Source: Faecalicatena contorta (lineage in GTDB: Bacteria; Bacillota; Clostridia; Lachnospirales; Lachnospiraceae). Taken from it: a stretch of DNA of 34,050 nt. The position numbers and the translations under genes were made by a program. Location: contig NZ_JAFBIX010000027.1 in NCBI RefSeq assembly GCF_021531895.1, positions 1 through 34,050 of the forward strand. The letters run 5' to 3'. Position 1 is the first letter of the stretch, and every line of letters begins with the position of its first letter. Positions 31,856 to 34,050 of the stretch are shown here, in pieces. The notes under the pieces were generated by a model. The model was given only the letters and a program-made list of their open reading frames with translations, did no database searches and had not been told where the DNA came from.

Positions 31856-31989
31856 TGTGTTTCATTTCCTTTCTTTCTTAATACTTTCGTCCCGGTAATT
31901 TATTGCTAAAAGTTGTTCTTGACTTTATCGTTCGCGTCTGACATCCATACTGTTCTTTTGTAAAATAAAGAGACTTTCACAATTCCATT

Positions 31990-32018
31990 ATTATACATAA
32001 ACGGCCCGTCAATGTCAA
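31990..32018 (-). promoter_or_regulatory. greA-lysS promoter
   Basis: On the minus strand: TTGACA (32013-32018), a 17-nt spacer and TATAAT (31990-31995), both boxes perfect. Confidence 0.9.
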
Positions 32019-32098
32019 CATATTTTATCGTAGGTTTATAAATGGATTCTGGCATTGATTAAGTATATGTTAAAGGATGTTTTTTTATTAGCAAATAT

Positions 32099-33055
32099 CT
32101 ATTTTATTCTTTCGTTTAAAAGCGATTCGAGCTCTGCGTAGGATTCTACTTTGTTGATATCATCCCGCAGTTTGGCAGAACCTTCCATCCCTTTGGTATA
32201 CCAGGCAACGTGCTTTCGCATTTCCCGGATACCCAGGTATTCTCCCTTGAATTCGAGCTGAAGTCTTGCATGTCTTAACATGGTATCTTTGATCTGTTCT
32301 TTGGAAGGTCTTGGCGGAAGCTTCCCAGTTCTGTCATATTCCAGAAGTTCGTGAAAGATCCACGGATTGCCTTGGGAGCCTCTTCCGATCATCACGCCGT
32401 CACATCCGGTCCTTTCGCGCATCTCCAGTGCCTTTTCTCCGGAGGTCACGTCTCCATTTCCGATGACAGGAATCGAGACCGCTTCCTTGACCTGGCGGAT
32501 GATCTCCCAGTCCGCCTTGCCGGAATAATATTGCTCTCTGGTTCTTCCGTGGACAGCCACTGCTGCCCCTCCGGCTTCCTCGATGATCTTCGCGATCTCC
32601 ACCGCATTAATACAAGTGTCATCAAAACCCTTGCGAATCTTTACGGTGACCGGCTTCTGAATTGCCCTCGCCGTCTGATATACAATCTCATATACCAGTT
32701 TCGGGTTTTTCATAAGGGCCGAGCCCTCCCCATTCTTGACCACTTTCGGAACCGGGCAGCCCATGTTGATATCGAGGATCTGGAACGGAAGCTCCTCAAT
32801 CCGCTTCGCCTGCTCGCTGATAATCTTCGGGTCAGAGCCGAATAACTGCAGCGACACCGGATACTCCTTGGGATGAATCGCAAGCAAAGCCTTCGTATTC
32901 TTATTCTTATACTGCAGTGCCTTGGCACTGATCATCTCCATACACAAAAGTCCCGCTCCCTGCTCCTTACAAAGCAGCCGGAACGGTAAGTCAGTCACCC
33001 CCGCCATCGGAGCAAGGATGTACGGATTGTCAATTTTTACGTTTCTAATGTTCAT
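32099..33055 (-). CDS. dusB: tRNA-dihydrouridine synthase B
   Basis: 318 residues from the ATG at 33055, with GGTG 7 nt before it (an ATG at 33070 lacks a site). FMN TIM barrel: PYILAPMAGVTDLPFRLLCK at the start, DINMGCPVPKVVKNGEGSAL with the active-site Cys near 97, VTVKIRKGFDD, VHGRTREQYYSGKADW, GNGDVTS, and GRGSQGNPW with the FMN-phosphate site. The C-terminal helical domain is at about 245-318. It reduces uridine in the tRNA D-loop with NADPH. It lies between coaX and greA, as in many Firmicutes. Confidence 0.95.
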   Translation of the reverse strand: MNIRNVKIDNPYILAPMAGVTDLPFRLLCKEQGAGLLCMEMISAKALQYKNKNTKALLAIHPKEYPVSLQLFGSDPKIISEQAKRIEELPFQILDINMGCPVPKVVKNGEGSALMKNPKLVYEIVYQTARAIQKPVTVKIRKGFDDTCINAVEIAKIIEEAGGAAVAVHGRTREQYYSGKADWEIIRQVKEAVSIPVIGNGDVTSGEKALEMRERTGCDGVMIGRGSQGNPWIFHELLEYDRTGKLPPRPSKEQIKDTMLRHARLQLEFKGEYLGIREMRKHVAWYTKGMEGSAKLRDDINKVESYAELESLLNERIK

Positions 33056-33079
33056 TTGGGTACACCACATTTTACAATT

Positions 33080-33119
33080 GGGGACGTAGTACTTTTCAAT
33101 TTTACTACGTCCCCTTTTT
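33080..33119. repeat. Perfect 12-bp palindrome between dusB and coaX
   Basis: GGGGACGTAGTA (33080-33091) and TACTACGTCCCC (33103-33114) around 11 nt, followed by TTTTT on the plus strand only. Both neighbouring genes are read on the minus strand, where no T-run follows, so this is not an ordinary terminator for them. It has the look of a small dispersed palindromic repeat. Confidence 0.7.
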
Positions 33120-33127
33120 ACTCTTTT

Positions 33128-33898
33128 TTACTTTTTATTCTTCTCATATATGATTCTTAAGCCTTTTAATGTGAGCTGTGAATCGTAGATATCGATGATA
33201 TCTGTCTCGGCTGCGATCATCTTGCCGAGGCCTCCGCTTGCGATGACTTTGGCATCGAGGTAGCCGGATTCTTCTTTGATCTTTCTGACGATGTATTCGG
33301 TCTGTCCGATCTGGCCGAAGACGATACCGGCCTGCATGCTGGATATGGTCTCTTTGGCGATGATGGAATCTGGTTTTTTGATTTCGATTGCCGGGAGCAT
33401 GGCTGCCTGTCCGGTCAGTGCCTGGGCGGAGATGCGGATACCTGGCGCAATCACGGCGCCTTCGAAGGTTCCATTTGGTCCGACGATGTCGTAGGTTGTT
33501 GCGGTTCCGAAGTCGATGACGATGACAGGGCCGCCGTGCAGGGTATATGCTGCCACTGCATCGACGATGCGGTCTGCACCGATCTGTTTCGGGTTCTCGG
33601 TAACGATTCGGATACCGGTCTTGATGCCGGCGGACACAACCATTGGCTTGATGCCGAAGTATTTGATCATTGCACTTCCGAGGGAGTGCATGATATCCGG
33701 CACTACAGATGCCACAATAGCGGCATTGATCTCTGAACTTTTAATTCCCTGCCGTTCAATCAGTTCTTTTAATGTGATTCCGTATTCATCGGAAGTTCTT
33801 GGGAGCTTAGTCATCATCCGAAAGGTTCCCAGCAGATTTTCTCCATCGAATACTCCCAATGTAATGTTGGTATTCCCTACATCTATTACTAACAGCAT
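33128..33898 (-). CDS. coaX: Type III pantothenate kinase
   Basis: 256 residues, full length. ASKHA-fold motifs: [19 protein letters not shown] (phosphate 1), the PANK-III motif [12 protein letters not shown] near 107-118, and [13 protein letters not shown] near 126-138 (phosphate 2), then GAVIAPGI. CoaX phosphorylates pantothenate, the first step to coenzyme A, and unlike type I and II kinases is not feedback-inhibited by CoA and needs a monovalent cation. The start ATG at 33898 has AGGAGG 9 nt upstream. First of the coaX-dusB(-greA-lysS) series. Confidence 0.96.
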   Translation of the reverse strand: MLLVIDVGNTNITLGVFDGENLLGTFRMMTKLPRTSDEYGITLKELIERQGIKSSEINAAIVASVVPDIMHSLGSAMIKYFGIKPMVVSAGIKTGIRIVTENPKQIGADRIVDAVAAYTLHGGPVIVIDFGTATTYDIVGPNGTFEGAVIAPGIRISAQALTGQAAMLPAIEIKKPDSIIAKETISSMQAGIVFGQIGQTEYIVRKIKEESGYLDAKVIASGGLGKMIAAETDIIDIYDSQLTLKGLRIIYEKNKK

Positions 33899-34050
33899 GT
33901 TCTTTTTCCTCCTGCATCTATTAATAACTTCTCGGAATCTTCAGCCCTGATTTTATAAGGCTTTCCGACCCTTATCTCAAAAAATCACCCACTTTTTTGC
34001 AAAAAACGCTTGACAAATCGCTCAAAATTTGCGGCGAAGCCGATTGATTA
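33899..34050. other. Upstream region of coaX
   Basis: No gene recognised. It contains short A/T runs and a CGGC-TTC-GCCG hairpin at the window edge. A coaX promoter was not identifiable, so coaX may be read from an upstream gene. Confidence 0.4.

Overview
The window looks like chromosome from a low-to-mid GC anaerobic Firmicute, most likely a Clostridia / Lachnospiraceae gut organism (inference). Reasons: strong AGGAGG-type ribosome sites, TTG and GTG starts, a coaX-dusB-greA-lysS cluster, a lysyl-tRNA synthetase with a C-terminal tRNA-binding domain, oxygen-sensitive enzymes of the 2-hydroxyacyl-CoA dehydratase type, a DUF6273 protein and short TTGACA/TATAAT promoters.

Layout. (1) 1-12162, almost all on the minus strand, is a catabolic region for D-amino acids and sugar acids. 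A divergent lysR faces an operon of D-glutamate cyclase-like protein, Nramp-like transporter, GarR-like reductase and the first 66 codons of a DSD1-family PLP enzyme. Next come a double-cubane-cluster reductase with its activator, a GntP permease, fructuronate reductase with a divergent ROK regulator, and a second GarR/DSD1 pair. Much of this is broken: lysR is frameshifted, the reductase and second GarR carry in-frame stops, the activator and gntP are fused by a deletion, and both DSD1 copies are truncated. The segment is bounded by 57-bp direct repeats (61-117 and 12105-12161) that lie inside the two truncated DSD1 copies. (2) 12162-14130 holds an IS1634-like transposase tail and a frameshifted IS110-family element with structured flanks. 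(3) 14434-16140 is pgi (glucose-6-phosphate isomerase) with its own promoter and terminator. (4) 16214-29204 is a mosaic of small accessory genes and gene remnants: a HipA-like kinase/antitoxin module, a small membrane protein behind a promoter with DtxR-like inverted repeats, YunG-like protein and cysteine synthase, three XRE regulators (two membrane-anchored), YaiI/YqxD, a Sel1/DUF6273 protein, an orphan PolC-like protein, a cut-off zinc-ribbon protein and an FMN reductase. Between them lie recognisable tails of SDR, TfoX, MmcQ/YjbR, ferredoxin and PPOX genes. (5) 29355-34050 is intact core: lysS, greA, dusB and coaX, all on the minus strand.

The most unusual items are the orphan PolC-like protein that seems to have lost catalytic aspartates (26545-27750), the Nramp-fold transporter without the DPGN metal motif inside a D-glutamate operon, the complementary truncation of two DSD1 paralogues at both ends of a 12.1-kb block, and the hipA-like module with an operator built into its promoter. 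Everything here is read by eye; no database search was run.
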